From Sulfitobacter sp. HGT1 (GTDB taxonomy: Bacteria > Pseudomonadota > Alphaproteobacteria > Rhodobacterales > Rhodobacteraceae): DNA of 34,308 nt. The notes beneath the pieces are model-generated. The model saw only the letters and a list, made by a program, of their open reading frames with translations, was not told where the DNA came from and did not search any database. The stretch spans positions 1 through 34,308 of the forward strand of contig NZ_BLWI01000015.1 in assembly GCF_013282155.1 (NCBI RefSeq), given 5' to 3'. Both the position numbers and the translations under genes were made by a program. Each line of letters starts with the position of its first letter. Within the stretch, counting starts at the first letter, position 1. This document shows, piece by piece, positions 7,901 to 15,892 of the stretch.

Positions 7901-9100
7901 TTACTCCCAGCCTTCTTTCAGGATGACAGGCACAGTGCCGTCGCGACCGCGCGAGGCGACGCCTTTGAACACACCACCTTGCCACTGACCCACGGTCCAG
8001 AAATCAGGGTTCGAGTTGTTTTCGTCGAAGCTGATCGGACCAAGGATCGTGTCAAACGTGCTGTCCTTGAGGTGGGCTGTCACAGCTGCGCGGTCCAGAC
8101 CAACAGCTTCGATTGATTGCGCCAAAATCTCAAGCGATGCGTATGTCGTCGCAGAGGCCCAATAGTCGGGCTTTGATCCGGTCACGGCCTCATGCGCCGC
8201 CGCGTATTCCATGAAAGCCGGGCTTTCAGGGTTTACACCACCAGCACCCAAAACACCTTCGGCAGCAGCGCCAAAACGGGCACCATATCCCGGGAACGGG
8301 GTGGCCACGGCAGTATAGAACGCCTTGACGTCAAGGTTTTCGATCATCGCTTGTTCGGTCAGCCCAAAAGTATCCGGCGGATAGGACCATGCGATAAAGG
8401 CATCGGGTTCAGCCGCTGCCGCACCTTTGATGACAGGCGACAAATCCTGTGTGCCAAGCGGATAGGATGTTTCATAGACGATTTCGAAACCAGCCTCTTC
8501 GAACAGCGGTTTGGCGGCAGTCGCCAATTCGATCCCGAACGCATCGGCCACGTTGACCATGGCCACTTTGTCACCCATCTGACCCGCATCGCGCATTTCG
8601 CCGAGAACTTTGACGACATCGGCGGCAAGTGCGGTGGTTGTGCCCAGTGTGAAGAACATATTCGGGAACTTCGCGGACAGGTCCGCCTGCTGGTCGGTAA
8701 TGGCCGACACCGCGATCTGTGGATAGCCGTAGCGATCAAACAGCGGGGCAGCAGCAAGGTTCAAACCCGTCCCATAGGGTGCGATAATAAAATGTGCGTC
8801 GTCTTGTGTTGCCAGACGCTGCACGGCTTTGATCGTCTCGCCGGGGTTGGTCTGATCGTCATATTCGATCAGTTCGATCATCATTTTTTCGCCATCAACG
8901 GTCAGGCCGCCGGCTTTGTTGATCTGGTCGACCCATAGATAGATCGAAGGCCACTGCGTGACTGTCGCGCCACCAGCAAGCGGGCCGGTTTTAGGCGCAA
9001 CGGCACCAATGCGAATTGTATCTGCGCTGGCAGCACTTGCCGCAAAGGCGCTTGCGATTGTCAAAGCACTGACAAGTTTCAAAAATGGTCTGCGGTTCAT
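7901..9100 (-). CDS. LIV-type ABC transporter periplasmic binding protein with Tat-like signal
   Basis: A 399-residue solute-binding protein of the Leu/Ile/Val-binding (type I periplasmic) family, the substrate-recognition part of the importer. The N-terminus reads NRRPFLK, a close match to the twin-arginine consensus. A hydrophobic stretch and an ASA cleavage site near residue 26 follow, then mature sequence starting DTIRIG. The GAVAPKTGPLAGG opening is standard for the family. ATG 9100 is preceded by GGAGG at good spacing; the longer frame to 9193 is excluded because it would place the signal inside. It sits 50 nt downstream of an aldehyde dehydrogenase gene and upstream of livH. The ligand is not identifiable by eye. 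Confidence 0.92.
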   Translation of the reverse strand: MNRRPFLKLVSALTIASAFAASAASADTIRIGAVAPKTGPLAGGATVTQWPSIYLWVDQINKAGGLTVDGEKMMIELIEYDDQTNPGETIKAVQRLATQDDAHFIIAPYGTGLNLAAAPLFDRYGYPQIAVSAITDQQADLSAKFPNMFFTLGTTTALAADVVKVLGEMRDAGQMGDKVAMVNVADAFGIELATAAKPLFEEAGFEIVYETSYPLGTQDLSPVIKGAAAAEPDAFIAWSYPPDTFGLTEQAMIENLDVKAFYTAVATPFPGYGARFGAAAEGVLGAGGVNPESPAFMEYAAAHEAVTGSKPDYWASATTYASLEILAQSIEAVGLDRAAVTAHLKDSTFDTILGPISFDENNSNPDFWTVGQWQGGVFKGVASRGRDGTVPVILKEGWE

Positions 9101-9150
9101 TGCGTATCCTCCATTTTGCAATTGGTCGTTTGGGCAGGTGCCCGTCTTCT

Positions 9151-10536
9151 TCAAAGTGTTGGTGTCTGTCCTTCTTGATGGGTGGCGATCCAACGCAGTT
9201 CAGTAAATTCGTTGATTGCCTGTTCGCCGCCAAAGCGGCCATACCCACTGTTTTTCATGCCCCCAAACGGCATTGACGGATCATCATGCACGGTCGGTCC
9301 ATTGATTTGGACAACGCCGTATTCGAGCCGGCCGGCGATTGCCTGCGCGTGATCAAGGTCTGTGGTAAAGACTGCTGCGTTCAAGCCGAACTCTGAATCA
9401 TTGGCGATCGATACGGCTTCTTCGGCGTCATGGACCCGCATGATGCTGGCCAACGGCCCAAATGTTTCTTCTCTGAAAATGCGCATATTCGCGGCAATCC
9501 CATCCAGTAATGCGGGCTGCATGACACAGCCATCGATCTGGCCACCCACCAAAAGCCGCGCACCTTTTGATACTGCGTCTTCGATTAACCCCTTCACCCG
9601 TTGGGCAGCGTCTGCAGAAATCATGCGGCCCAGAACGGTCACCTCCTGCACCGGATCAGCAGCTTTGATTTGCTGTGTTCGGGCCTGCAGTTTTGCCACA
9701 AAGTCGTCGGACACTGACTTCACGACAATGATCCAGTCCGTAGACATACAAATCTGGCCCTGGTTAAAGAAGGCACCAAAACAGGCGGCTTCGACAGCGG
9801 CATCCAGATCGGCATCGTCCAATACGATCAACGGCGCTTTGCCAGATAATTCAAGCAAAGCAGGTTTGAGATAGCGCGCCGCCTCCATGGCGACATCGCG
9901 CCCGACACGCGTGGATCCGGTAAAGTTGATCCGCCGAATACACGGGTGGGCAATAAGCTGCACCATTGTGTCGTGGGCGTCTTCGGCGTGGTTGACGATG
10001 CACGTCAAAACGCCGCCAGGCAATCCGGCGCTGTTGAGGATTTCAACCAGATGTTTGTGCGTCTTTGGGCAGTGCTCCGAGCCCTTCATCACGACAGTAT
10101 TGCCGCAGATCAACGCACCTGCGACCGCCCGCACCCCAAGCGCTATGGGGGCGTTCCAAGGCACCATTCCCAGCACCACACCCGCCGCTTGCCGGCGTAA
10201 GATAGAGTGTTTCCCCGTCAGCGGATCCACAAGCTCGCGATCCTCAAGCATCGGAGCGAGGCCCGCAACATGCGCAAGCATCCCGATTGCGAGATCGATG
10301 TTGAATTCGGTCCATGAGCGCGACGCGCCAACCTCTTCAGCGGCGAGGGCGACAAAGTCGTCACGATGCGCATCAAGTGCTGCCATCATTTTCTGCAAGG
10401 CCACGGCACGCTCTGTGACGGGCCAACGCGACCAAATTGGAAACGCAGACGCGGCAGCATTCACCGCAGCGTTGACCGCCAAGGTCGTCTCACTTGTGCC
10501 AGTTATCACACCAAGCTTGGAAGCCGGACGCTGCAT
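9151..10536 (-). CDS. Aromatic aldehyde dehydrogenase (vanillin/salicylaldehyde dehydrogenase-like)
   Basis: The first gene of the minus-strand operon. The 461-residue enzyme resembles vanillin, benzaldehyde and salicylaldehyde dehydrogenases: NGPTVHDDPSMPFGGMKNSG near the C-terminus is characteristic of that subgroup. Asn128 (PWNAP), Lys151 (MKGSE), base Glu229 and catalytic Cys263 (GQICMS) are present. The usual ELGGK around the base reads ELSGK, a Gly-to-Ser change next to the active site. The N-terminus is somewhat shorter than relatives of about 480 residues. ATG 10536 has a run of eight G just upstream as its ribosome site. It should oxidise an aromatic aldehyde to its carboxylic acid. 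Confidence 0.9.
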   Translation of the reverse strand: MQRPASKLGVITGTSETTLAVNAAVNAAASAFPIWSRWPVTERAVALQKMMAALDAHRDDFVALAAEEVGASRSWTEFNIDLAIGMLAHVAGLAPMLEDRELVDPLTGKHSILRRQAAGVVLGMVPWNAPIALGVRAVAGALICGNTVVMKGSEHCPKTHKHLVEILNSAGLPGGVLTCIVNHAEDAHDTMVQLIAHPCIRRINFTGSTRVGRDVAMEAARYLKPALLELSGKAPLIVLDDADLDAAVEAACFGAFFNQGQICMSTDWIIVVKSVSDDFVAKLQARTQQIKAADPVQEVTVLGRMISADAAQRVKGLIEDAVSKGARLLVGGQIDGCVMQPALLDGIAANMRIFREETFGPLASIMRVHDAEEAVSIANDSEFGLNAAVFTTDLDHAQAIAGRLEYGVVQINGPTVHDDPSMPFGGMKNSGYGRFGGEQAINEFTELRWIATHQEGQTPTL

Positions 10537-10679
10537 TTGATTCCCCCCCCCTCAGCCCACGTGAACGAACCTCCATAAGTTCACGCAGCCGGCCCGCATG
10601 TGCGGCGCTAAATCAAACATAGACGAAAGGAGCAGTGAAAAAATATTGATATCCGGTCTTTTATTGTCAATATCTGGTT
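10537..10679. promoter_or_regulatory. Divergent promoter region with inverted repeats
   Basis: This 143-bp region separates the catabolic operon from its AraC-type regulator and must hold both promoters. It contains an inverted repeat CGTGAAC (10560-10566) and GTTCACG (10579-10585) with a 12-nt spacer. It also holds a near-perfect palindrome CCGCA-TG-TGCGG (10594-10605), and the direct half-sites listed separately. No convincing -35/-10 pair stands out by eye. Confidence 0.6.
10648..10678 (+). promoter_or_regulatory. Candidate AraC-family operator: two direct half-sites 21 bp apart
   Basis: GATATCCGGT (10648-10657) and AATATCTGGT (10669-10678) match at 8 of 10 positions and are offset by 21 bp, two helical turns. 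This is the geometry used by AraC-family proteins, which bind tandem direct sites. The second copy ends one base before the regulator's ATG (10680), so occupancy could also repress the regulator itself. The repeats are seen in the sequence; the binding role is inferred. Confidence 0.45.
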
Positions 10680-11600
10680 ATGAAAAACAGGTTCAACGCA
10701 TCTGCACCCCTGAGTGCACATCAAACGACGGTCCACGCTGAGGTTTTCCGCAGCGGGCTGGACGATCGGTTTTTGGGTGGATTGGTCAATTTCCCTGGCC
10801 GGACATCCCAATGTATTATGGTTCTGTCCGGCAGTGCTGTCCGTCTTACACCGGACGGCGAAGAGACGATCGTCGGGCCTGTCATCAATTGGGGCCCCAA
10901 ATCGCCCGATACGCGTGTCAAGGCACGGGCGGGCAGTCACGGCATTATCATGACCCTTGGTGATGCGACCTTGAGCAACGCCATCGGGCATAAACCCGAA
11001 GCCGCAGCATTGCGACTGATGTCCGCGCGCGAATTCACGCTCAGCTTGAACGCAAAGCCTGAAATCTCGCAAACGATCACAACCTGCTTTGATGCGATTT
11101 TCAAAGAACTGGATGCGGGGCAAACAGGGATGGAGACAGTGATCGAGGCCCAAATCAGGATCATGCTTGTGTCACTCTGGCGGGCTGGTGTGAATGAAAT
11201 GATCGAAGATCAAAGCTACAAAGCGACAAATCTGACGCTTGAGAGGTTCCGCCATCTGGTTGAGGCACATTTGCGCGAACGCTGGCCGGTCCATCGGTTT
11301 GCCGCCGAATTGGATGTGTCACCGGACCGGTTGCACGACATTTGCACGCGGACATTGGGAAAGCCGCCACAACGTCTTATCCGCGACCGCCTGACTTTTG
11401 AAGCGCAGGCCTTGCTCCAGCGCTCGCATCAAACACTTGATCAGATCGCCGACCATCTTGGGTTTTGCAGCACTTCGCAATTCAGCGCGTTCTTCAAAGC
11501 CGAGGCAGGTGTTCCCCCGGGGTCATTTCGACGGGCAAGCACACAGCAAGGCGGCAACGCAAAATATACCCAAGTAGGCAGCTATGCCGATTGGCCGTAG
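10680..11600 (+). CDS. AraC-family transcriptional regulator of the aromatic operon
   Basis: A 306-residue regulator with an N-terminal sensing half (cupin-like, about 20-180) and a C-terminal AraC/XylS DNA-binding domain (about 200-290). The two helix-turn-helix parts are visible as FAAELDVSPDRLHDICTRTLG and LDQIADHLGFCSTSQFSAFF. The HTH is of the kind in PobR/HpaA-like regulators of aromatic catabolism. The gene is divergent from the ten-kilobase minus-strand operon and is the obvious candidate for its activator. No ribosome site precedes ATG 10680, and an in-frame TGA at 10647 limits any upstream extension, so weak or leaderless translation is possible. Confidence 0.88.
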   Translation: MKNRFNASAPLSAHQTTVHAEVFRSGLDDRFLGGLVNFPGRTSQCIMVLSGSAVRLTPDGEETIVGPVINWGPKSPDTRVKARAGSHGIIMTLGDATLSNAIGHKPEAAALRLMSAREFTLSLNAKPEISQTITTCFDAIFKELDAGQTGMETVIEAQIRIMLVSLWRAGVNEMIEDQSYKATNLTLERFRHLVEAHLRERWPVHRFAAELDVSPDRLHDICTRTLGKPPQRLIRDRLTFEAQALLQRSHQTLDQIADHLGFCSTSQFSAFFKAEAGVPPGSFRRASTQQGGNAKYTQVGSYADWP

Positions 11601-11887
11601 GGGTAGAAACAAGCCAATGCCGCGCAGGACGCGCTTGTCCAAACTGACGACGGAGAATATGAAATCCGAACCCGCAAACTCTCGTTATGAACGAGGGAGC
11701 CTCGGAGGGCAGGTCATGGACTTTGTCACGGTCAGCAGCGGGTGGCGTTTGAAGCGCATTTCAACCCTGCTCTCTAGAGCCAGTCAAGCGAGCAGGGGCA
11801 GCGGGAATTTGATCAGGCGCTTGCCACCCTCTATGGCGTGGTCTTGTTAGGGTTGGAAGTTGCACCGATCACCGCGACCACCTCTCT
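11601..11887. other. Intergenic region with strong inverted repeats, no gene recognised
   Basis: No convincing gene is seen between the AraC regulator and rlmF, which converge here. The stretch holds a perfect 8-bp inverted repeat CCCTGCTC (11765-11772) and GAGCAGGG (11790-11797), plus a small hairpin CTCGTT-ATG-AACGAG around 11681-11695. Short open frames exist but show no family features. The region may be decayed sequence or may carry convergent transcription ends. Confidence 0.5.
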
Positions 11888-12814
11888 CTATTTTTTTGCG
11901 CCATTCACGTAGAGAGAATGCTGGCTTTTCTTAATGTAAGTCCACGCAATAAAACGACTTGTTTTCTGCCCCTGTGCCATATCGACGACTTTGAAATCAG
12001 CAACCTTGGCCTTTCTCAAAATTCTGGAGAGCGGCTGGAGGTTGTCTTTTTTCGACACCAGGGAGCTGAACCAAAGGCACTGGTCGGCGAACTCTTTGCT
12101 TTGCTCAACCATGGTCGCGATGAACTTTATCTCGCCACCCGGACACCAAAGTTCGGCGTTCTGACCGCCGAAATTGAGCTTTGTCGAAGCGCCCTTACCA
12201 AGGTTGCTCCACTTGCGTTGCGTGCCTTTATTGGCTTTTTCGATGGAGGCATGGAAGGGCGGGTTGCACAGGGTGATGTGAAACGCATCTTGCGGCGCGA
12301 TTACCCCGCGAAAGATATTCTCGCGCATGTTTTGCTGTCTGAGGGTGATCTTCAGCTTGTTGAGTTCGCAAATCTGCCGGGCCGACGTGATCGCGGCGGG
12401 GTCAATATCGGTCCCGGTAAAGTCCCAGCCGTATTCGCTCTGGCCGGTGAGCGGGTAGACCAGGCTCGCTCCTGTGCCGATGTCCAACGCCTTGATACCG
12501 GGCCCGCGCGGGATTTCGTTATTGTTGCTGCTGGCCAGCAAATCCGCGAGATAGTGGATATAGTCGACACGACCGGGGATCGGTGGGCAAAGATAATTTG
12601 CAGGGATATCCCAGAAATTGATAGTGTAATGCGTCTTGAGCAGGGCCCGATTAAGCATACGAACCGCGGCTGCGTCTTGAAAATCAATCGTCGTCTGACC
12701 GACAGGGTTAGGGATCGTGAATGGCTCAAGCTCGGGTGAATCCGCCACGAGACGCCCGAAATCGTACCCTTCTTTGTGTTGATTGCGGGGATGCAGATTG
12801 GTTTTGGTGGCCAT
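11888..12814 (-). CDS. rlmF: 23S rRNA (adenine-1618-N6)-methyltransferase RlmF
   Basis: The 308-residue protein matches the length and pattern of RlmF (YbiN), which places m6A at position 1618 of 23S rRNA using S-adenosylmethionine. The N-terminal LHPRNQHKEGYDF is a family hallmark. Motif I reads DIGTGAS (111-117) and the catalytic N6-adenine motif reads NPPFHAS (184-190). ATG 12814 is preceded by an AGAAGG ribosome site. It is a single housekeeping-type gene, converging with the AraC regulator and unrelated in function to its neighbours. Confidence 0.95.
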   Translation of the reverse strand: MATKTNLHPRNQHKEGYDFGRLVADSPELEPFTIPNPVGQTTIDFQDAAAVRMLNRALLKTHYTINFWDIPANYLCPPIPGRVDYIHYLADLLASSNNNEIPRGPGIKALDIGTGASLVYPLTGQSEYGWDFTGTDIDPAAITSARQICELNKLKITLRQQNMRENIFRGVIAPQDAFHITLCNPPFHASIEKANKGTQRKWSNLGKGASTKLNFGGQNAELWCPGGEIKFIATMVEQSKEFADQCLWFSSLVSKKDNLQPLSRILRKAKVADFKVVDMAQGQKTSRFIAWTYIKKSQHSLYVNGAKK

Positions 12815-13002
12815 GGGGAAGCCTTCTTTGAGGTTGCTGTACGTGACTGGCCAGGCCGTTCGTTCGTCTTAATCCCTTAAGCGGAAATAGTAAAATTGTT
12901 AGGGGGTGACCGGCGGGGGGGTGCTGACGCGACAACGGGGCGGGGGCTTCAGACCAACCTTTTCAACACGGCGCGGGGTCTTCGCATGCGTCTGACAGCA
13001 CG

Positions 13003-14682
13003 CTATTCGGGCATTCCGGCCATCCGCAGACCGTCAAGATACCGGTTGGTGCTGACGGATTCGAAGAATATGTTGCGCGCATTGATCGCGGTGATCGAAT
13101 CCCTTGGATTAAGCGCCAACGCCGTCGCAACAGAGTGCTGTGCGGCCACGGTTTGCCCTTGATGGGCATATGCGGCGGCCAAAATCCTGTGCAAGGTCGA
13201 ATAGCTGGCCGTCACCGTCAGACCCTGTTTTGCATATCCGATTGCCCCCACATCATCCCCGGCCTGAAGCGAAGCCAGTGCAAGCCCGCCCTGAATGGAC
13301 AAGGCCCACGGGCTTTGCCCGCCCAGCTTGCGCGCCTTGTGAAGGCAATCCAGCGCCGCAGAATAGTCGCCGATCCAGATATAGGCCCAACCGCTTAAGG
13401 TCAGCGTGACGAAATCCGAAGACGATTGGCGCAACGCTTGCTCGCAGATCATGCGCAAGGCGGTCGGATCACTGCTTTGGGAATAGGTTGTGACCCCCAA
13501 GGCCAAATTCAGCAACGGATGATCTGCCGCCAGTGGTGCCGCGGCCTTGCACCATCCGGGAACGCAGGCGGCATAGGGCTGGCTTACTTCGTCATAGCCC
13601 ATCACAACGGCAGACAGATACGCCACCAGCGCCAATGCCAGTGCCGTTGGCTGATCGGCATCCTTTTCAATCGCCGCATTCGAATATTTCAAGGCCGAGG
13701 CAAAGGCGTCGGGGTCCAGCCGGTCAATGGCCAACTGGCCGCGCAATTCGCATTCACTGGCGGTCATCTGGTCAATCGACAACTTGTCCAGCTTGCGGCG
13801 CTCGGCGTCAAACGTCGTGGCCAGCACGCGCCCTACCACCGTCGCGCAGGCCCGATCCTGCCAGTCAAAGACGTCATCCAAGGTGCCGTCAATCTTGTCT
13901 GACCACATCTCGAGCCCCGAAGGATCAATGAACTTTACCTCAAGCCGGAACCGCGTGCCTTGGGTGCGAATACGACCGCTGAGCACATAGGCCGGCGTGC
14001 TGACATCACCCGTACTGACCGACAGCCAATGGGTCGCGTTGAGAAAGGTCACCAGATCACCGGTCAGCGCATCGGCAAGTTCGGGAAACGCGATGCGTTC
14101 ATCAGATGTCTCCAGCGGGCGCACCACGATACGCAGCCCGTCCCGTGCAGGCAGTGTCGACTGTGCCGGGGCGTGCAACGAACCGCTGGTCCAGATCCGG
14201 ATAGGCTTGGCGATATTCTTGAGCGCGCGTTCACCCGCATCATCGAAAGACGGCCTGAGCGTGCCGTCAAGAATACCGAATACCGCATCCGAAATCGCAA
14301 TGCTGCCGGGGTTTGCAAGTTGTTCAAGCCGCGACGCGATGTTTACGCCGTCGCCATAGATGTCATGTTCGTCCTCGACGACATCGCCCAGATGAACACC
14401 CAGCCGCAGGCGGATTTCAGGCCCCCCCTGAAGCTGGCTGACGGTCTGCAATTGCTGGATCTGCAAGGCACAGGCCGCGGCATCGGTGGCGGCCCCGAAC
14501 AGGACGATCCAGCCATCCCCCATGTTCTTGACCACGCGCCCGCGTCTGGACGCGACAACGGGGGCGAAAATCTCGGCGCGCAAGCGTTTCAGGGCAACCA
14601 GCGTCGATTTGGCGTCATCCCCCATCAGCTTTGAGTAACCTACGACATCTGCAGCTAATACAGCGACAAGATTGCTGTTCAT
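13003..14682 (-). CDS. Class III adenylate cyclase with TolB-like and TPR regions
   Basis: A 559-residue cytoplasmic protein predicted to make cAMP. The N-terminal cyclase homology domain (about 1-165) has both metal aspartates, Asp12 (AADVVGYS) and Asp56 (KNMGDGW). It also has the adenine-selecting pair Lys52 and Asp107 (DIYG), and the transition-state residues Asn114 and Arg118 (VNIASR). A TolB-like region follows (about 180-310, containing YVLSGRIRTQG and WSDKIDG), then a C-terminal helical TPR region (about 350-540). ATG 14682 has an AGAGGA ribosome site; the frame to 14913 would run into the divergent gene's leader. No membrane segments are present. The gene lies in the same neighbourhood as a cNMP-binding protein (16675-19620). 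Confidence 0.9.
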   Translation of the reverse strand: MNSNLVAVLAADVVGYSKLMGDDAKSTLVALKRLRAEIFAPVVASRRGRVVKNMGDGWIVLFGAATDAAACALQIQQLQTVSQLQGGPEIRLRLGVHLGDVVEDEHDIYGDGVNIASRLEQLANPGSIAISDAVFGILDGTLRPSFDDAGERALKNIAKPIRIWTSGSLHAPAQSTLPARDGLRIVVRPLETSDERIAFPELADALTGDLVTFLNATHWLSVSTGDVSTPAYVLSGRIRTQGTRFRLEVKFIDPSGLEMWSDKIDGTLDDVFDWQDRACATVVGRVLATTFDAERRKLDKLSIDQMTASECELRGQLAIDRLDPDAFASALKYSNAAIEKDADQPTALALALVAYLSAVVMGYDEVSQPYAACVPGWCKAAAPLAADHPLLNLALGVTTYSQSSDPTALRMICEQALRQSSSDFVTLTLSGWAYIWIGDYSAALDCLHKARKLGGQSPWALSIQGGLALASLQAGDDVGAIGYAKQGLTVTASYSTLHRILAAAYAHQGQTVAAQHSVATALALNPRDSITAINARNIFFESVSTNRYLDGLRMAGMPE

Positions 14683-14915
14683 CGGGTATCCTCTCGGGCA
14701 GAACGCCTGCCTATGATAAATTTGCGGGCCAAAAATATGGCCGCTGAAATAGTTACGTGACCCGATCTGCAAAATAGCAGAGGCTTTTCCCTGATTTTTC
14801 GACCATATGTGTATAGTATTTATTAGACCAGCAGCTTTGCGCGGGTCGTTCGGATTATTAAAGTCGCCCGCCCGCATCTCCAAAAAATTTAGATGACCAA
14901 AGGAATTTTTCACCC
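14683..14915. promoter_or_regulatory. Divergent promoter region between cyclase and lipase-like genes
   Basis: This 233-bp AT-rich gap lies between two genes read away from each other, so it must hold both promoters. No operator or repeat could be assigned with confidence. Confidence 0.4.
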
Positions 14916-15821
14916 ATGTCGAAAACCAGCTGGAGAAGCATTCAACGGCAGTTGAAGAATTTGCGGTACGAGCCGGGACCGATTGACGGCGTGCAGGGGG
15001 CCAAGACCGTCACTGCGGTCAAAGCGTTCCAAAGCGCCAAGGGACTTGTCGCGGACGGGATCGTCGGGCCCAAGACCCGCGATGCCCTGTTCGGTGCCGC
15101 GGGGGTGATCGACCATTCCGTCATGACATGCGCGAGGCTGGCTGAAATCGCCTATACGCTCAGACCCAGGCAGACGACGCCGGGCGATTGGAAGCTGGAG
15201 AAAGAACACAAGCTTACGGTCGTGAAAAGTTGCCCTCATGCCAATGTCGAAGCCTATATGCTCAGCAACGGCTGTCTGTTGATACCGGGCAGCAATTCCT
15301 TTGCCGATTATGTGTGGTTCAATCTGCGCGTCAAAAATGCAGGGTCCAAGAAGCTGAGCCTGAGCTATATCCATGCCAAGAACGACGTGTTTTCCGCAGG
15401 CTCCAAGCAAGGGGCGTCGCGCACGTTCTGGCATCAGGGGTTTCTGGCCCATGCCAATATTATCTATAAATGGATCGGAAATGACCCCGCCAATTGGCCC
15501 AGACTGATCATCGGCCATTCACTGGGGGCGGCATCGGCGCAAATCCTGTCAAAGACATTTGTGACGCCGGCGATCGGCTTTGCGGCCCCAAGGTTGCGGA
15601 AAACGGCCGGGGCGGTCAAACACGACAACCTGTCGCTGTCGATCTGTCGCGATGATGACATCGTGTGCAGTTTGCCGACAGGTTTCCATCATACGGGGCA
15701 GACAAAGGTTCTGTACCACAAGAACCGCAAAAGCGGCCTGAACCACAAGATGGAATGCTATATTGATGCGTTGGAAAACCAAAAGTCCGGCCTTTCGGTG
15801 CCCTCAGTCTGGAACCCATGA
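14916..15821 (+). CDS. Peptidoglycan-binding domain plus class 3 lipase-fold hydrolase
   Basis: The 301-residue protein begins with a PG_binding_1 domain (about 5-60: IQRQLKNLRY, GPIDGVQGAKT, FQSAKGLVADGIVGPKT). This is followed by an alpha/beta hydrolase of the class 3 lipase type. The nucleophile elbow is GHSLG (200-204, Ser202), the probable acid lies in CRDDDIV (246-248), and the probable histidine is His277 (LNHKME). No N-terminal signal peptide or membrane anchor is visible, which is odd for a wall-binding enzyme. It may be exported by a route without a cleaved signal, or may act after cell lysis. The substrate (lipid ester or other) is not known. It is divergent from the adenylate cyclase gene. 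Confidence 0.78.
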   Translation: MSKTSWRSIQRQLKNLRYEPGPIDGVQGAKTVTAVKAFQSAKGLVADGIVGPKTRDALFGAAGVIDHSVMTCARLAEIAYTLRPRQTTPGDWKLEKEHKLTVVKSCPHANVEAYMLSNGCLLIPGSNSFADYVWFNLRVKNAGSKKLSLSYIHAKNDVFSAGSKQGASRTFWHQGFLAHANIIYKWIGNDPANWPRLIIGHSLGAASAQILSKTFVTPAIGFAAPRLRKTAGAVKHDNLSLSICRDDDIVCSLPTGFHHTGQTKVLYHKNRKSGLNHKMECYIDALENQKSGLSVPSVWNP

Positions 15822-15826
15822 AGGTA

Positions 15827-15862
15827 CCGTTTTCCCCAAGCCCGCCGTTTTCCCCACGCCCG
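15827..15862 (+). repeat. 18-bp tandem duplication
   Basis: CCGTTTTCCCCAAGCCCG (15827-15844) is followed directly by a copy with one difference (15845-15862), between the convergent lipase-like and pentapeptide genes. It is probably a local replication duplication. A short inverted repeat CCTCAG/CTGAGG at 15891-15908 follows and could help end transcription, but it has no T-run. Confidence 0.6.
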
Positions 15863-15892
15863 TCGTGTCAGCCCAAGCCGTCCTGACCGCCC

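Noticed and set aside
10635..10649. Tiny leader frame GTG AAA AAA TAT TGA before the AraC gene
   Set aside because: The AGGAG site is only 2 nt from the GTG, too close for efficient initiation, and four codons are not evidence of a leader peptide.
11882..11918. CTCTCTA/TAGAGAG inverted repeat with T-run at the end of rlmF
   Set aside because: It overlaps the coding end of rlmF and the T-run lies in the loop, so it does not fit a terminator.
12896..13409. Short plus-strand frames near the 3' end of the first cyclase gene
   Set aside because: No ribosome site, no family features, mostly antisense to the TPR region.
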